Assembly: GCA_001598975.1 (NCBI GenBank)
Contig: BBXU01002608.1
Span: 1 to 25,298 of the forward strand
Length of the DNA: 25,298 bases
Origin: Parachlorella kessleri
Lineage: Eukaryota > Chlorophyta > Trebouxiophyceae > Chlorellales > Chlorellaceae
Reading direction: 5' to 3'
In this document: positions 23,527 through 25,298 of the stretch, in pieces
Position numbering within the stretch: position 1 is the stretch's first letter
Layout of the letters: every line of letters starts with the position of its first letter
The notes under the pieces: generated by a model
Told to the model about the DNA's origin: nothing
What the model saw: the letters and a program-made list of their open reading frames with translations, nothing else
Databases searched by the model: none
Made by a program: the position numbers and the translations under genes

Positions 23527-24143
23527 AAGGCTTCCTATGGCGCAATAACAGGCAAGCACCTGTTGTATCATGTCTCGGTGAATCCTGTACCTCGTTCAAG
23601 GATGTCTAAAGGTCATAAAAGCACTCAGCGGGCCCAGCACGGCCCAAACAAGAAAATTGGCACAGGTAACTGCTCGAGCACCAAAAACCTCGTCGGATAC
23701 AGGTCCCAGCAGCAAGTTAGCGTGGTCAGGAAGGAGAACAACCCTGCAGCTAGCTGTAGACCTATTGTCAGCAATACCCACGTCCCCAGCGGCATGCAAG
23801 GAACTCTCAGACGGCAGGAAAAGTGATGGAGGGCAACAGGGCAGAGACAAGTTAGTGCCAGTTAAGACATAATGATGACTCCAGTTGCTCCCACCACAGC
23901 GCAATCATGCAGCCTCAACACCTAGCGGCTTCTTTTTGCCAGTTGCCAGCACCAGGATGGGTCATCGGAGGCGAGAGCAACACTCTCTGGCACCACAAGC
24001 AAGCAAGGACTATCACACAGCAAGAGCACCCACGGCACATCGCAGGGTGTTTTGCAAAGCCACCACCACCTGTTGCTGCCTGCACTGCTGCTGGCAGCTG
24101 GACAATGAAGGTATGCACCAGCCACCTTGCCCCCACCGAGCGC

Positions 24144-25031
24144 TCAGAAGAGCCACTTCAGCAAGCAATACACACGATGCCAGGCGTAGATGATGAAGAA
24201 GGCGGCTAATGCAAAGACGAACAAGTAGAGCATGTGGTTGGACTTGCTGTCCCGGTAGGCTCTGTCCATTCGCTTCATAGTCTTCTTCAGCGTTGCTCGA
24301 GCTTTCTCCATGGCATCTTCCTGCGGGCGCAGCTCACACAAATTCTGTTCCTGAAGCCCCAGTCAAGAACCGGTATCGACCAAGGCAGTACCACACACTT
24401 TTCCGGTATCAGGCCCTAGCTACAACCAAACATACAAAAGAAAAGGCAAAGACGGTTATTCGCATACTACTGCTTTGGGGGGCCCCCGTGTGCTGGTCTC
24501 ACACAAAGGGTGTGCTGCGCTCCCTGGCAGAGTCACTTTGGGATCTACAACAACCCGTCTTACTCACCAAGCCCTCCATGACCTGCCGCGTGAGCTTGTT
24601 CTCTTCATGGATGGCAGTTGAGACCTGTACGGGGCATGTGCAGCTCTGGTAGCTGCCTAGTCTTGTTGTGAAGCGGAGGGAGCAACAGCAGTGGGCTCAG
24701 AGGCGCCCAGTTCTCGGCTGGGAAGGACTGTCAGTGCAAGCTTACACCTTCGGCAGAGCCATACCTGTTTCAACCTGCCAACTGAGCTCCGCAGCTGGTC
24801 TATTTCTGAGTCCAAGTCAAACGCTGGCGCCGCCTCCATGTTTATTTGCACCTGGTCACTGTGTGTCCGGCCAAACAGCGGCTGCCTGGCACTCAAGCCA
24901 CCATGTCTGCAGTAAAGCAGTTAGGTTGCCTTGTACGGTCGGAAACAGTTTCTCACAATCACCACATAAAGCAGGCTGGCACACCTGCTGCTTGGTCCTG
25001 GCACTGCCCCTGGGGCCCCTGGCAGTGCCAT
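24144..25031 (-). CDS. BET1-like Qc-SNARE, tail-anchored
   Basis: SNAREs of the BET1 type drive membrane fusion in ER-Golgi or intra-Golgi transport. Exons are 24985-25031, 24765-24906, 24568-24624 and 24144-24320, with all phases matching: 423 nt, 140 aa plus stop. The start ATG at 25031 has a CACAATGG context typical of algae. Residues 1-45 are a Pro/Gly-rich, then polar, leader. A heptad helix runs from about 48 (LDSEIDQLRSSVGRLKQ) through IHEENKLTRQVMEGL and KARATLKKTMKRM to about 105. The hydrophobic anchor is 113-129 (LYLFVFALAAFFIIYAW), followed by 11 residues that would be lumenal. Length and layout match BET1/SFT1-type proteins (about 100-140 aa, no N-terminal domain). Assignment to BET1 rather than another short Qc-SNARE is likely but not certain. 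Confidence 0.85.
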
Positions 25032-25298
25032 TGTGGCAGGTGCAACAGTGCTGGGGCAGGAGCTGCCACTCTGTTGCTGGGGTCGTCTAAAGTAGCTAGC
25101 AGCGTCTGGTGGGACACGTCCGTAGGACAGCTAGGTGCTCCTCGTTGCTGTTGGTAGGAGTACTGCAGACTGTAAAGGGATCCTTTGAATTTATATCAAC
25201 ACGATATTACACCAGCATGATCAGTCGTTACGTTCCTGGCGCGCTCTTGGCATGGGCGTCACGATGACTACTAGGCAGGGGCGGGGGGGGGGGTTACG
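25032..25298 (-). promoter_or_regulatory. Upstream region of the SNARE gene and right window edge
   Basis: This stretch lies immediately upstream of the SNARE start codon on the minus strand and should contain its 5' UTR and core promoter. No coding exon can be supported. A G11 run occupies 25283-25293 close to the right edge. Confidence 0.4.

Larger units (their letters stand above)
23259..24143. other. Intergenic region between the SNARE 3' end and the MON2 5' end
   Basis: No coding exon with support was found in these 885 bp. The region must hold the SNARE 3' UTR and the MON2 promoter and 5' UTR, both minus strand. No TGTAA was seen on the minus strand after the SNARE stop, so that gene may use a variant signal. 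The only notable structures are the C14 run and the palindrome listed separately. Confidence 0.6.

Overview
The window is nuclear DNA from a eukaryote, most likely a green alga (Chlorophyta). It is dense with short GT-AG introns, the coding exons are GC-rich, the proteins carry Gln/Ala low-complexity inserts, and the motif TGTAA (the usual green-algal poly(A) signal) follows two of the genes. Nothing bacterial, viral or plasmid-like was seen. I rebuilt four protein genes by joining exons by hand. Every junction was checked for reading phase, and all four models stay in frame.

Layout. (1) 152-3518, minus strand: the 5' part of CDC5/CDC5L, the Myb-type core protein of the spliceosomal NineTeen (PRP19) complex. 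It runs off the left edge after 254 codons. Its first 23 codons are spread over four very small exons of 7, 18, 13 and 33 coding nt. (2) 3519-3880: a divergent intergenic region shared by CDC5 and the next gene. (3) 3881-10957, plus strand: a 15-exon gene for a predicted 916-aa protein with a CHFR-like FHA domain, a RING finger, a long linker, armadillo-like helical repeats and a short C-terminal hydrophobic segment flanked by arginines. This architecture is the most unusual thing in the window. (4) 10958-11288: a tail-to-tail 3' region with poly(A) signals for both strands. (5) 11289-23258, minus strand: a 28-exon MON2 gene, predicted 2006 aa, a scaffold related to Sec7 Arf-GEFs that acts at the trans-Golgi network and endosomes. 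(6) 23259-24143: intergenic, with a C14 run beside an 18-bp perfect palindrome. (7) 24144-25031, minus strand: a complete four-exon gene for a 140-aa BET1-like Qc-SNARE with a C-terminal membrane anchor. (8) 25032-25298: the upstream region of the SNARE gene, ending near a G11 run.

CDC5 and the FHA-RING ligase are transcribed apart from one start region; in other organisms both families work in nuclear or cell-cycle processes. MON2 and the SNARE lie head-to-tail on the same strand, and both families act in Golgi trafficking. Whether either pairing has functional meaning is inference. Gene identities rest on recalled family signatures, not on a search. Untranslated regions and transcription start sites cannot be fixed from the sequence.
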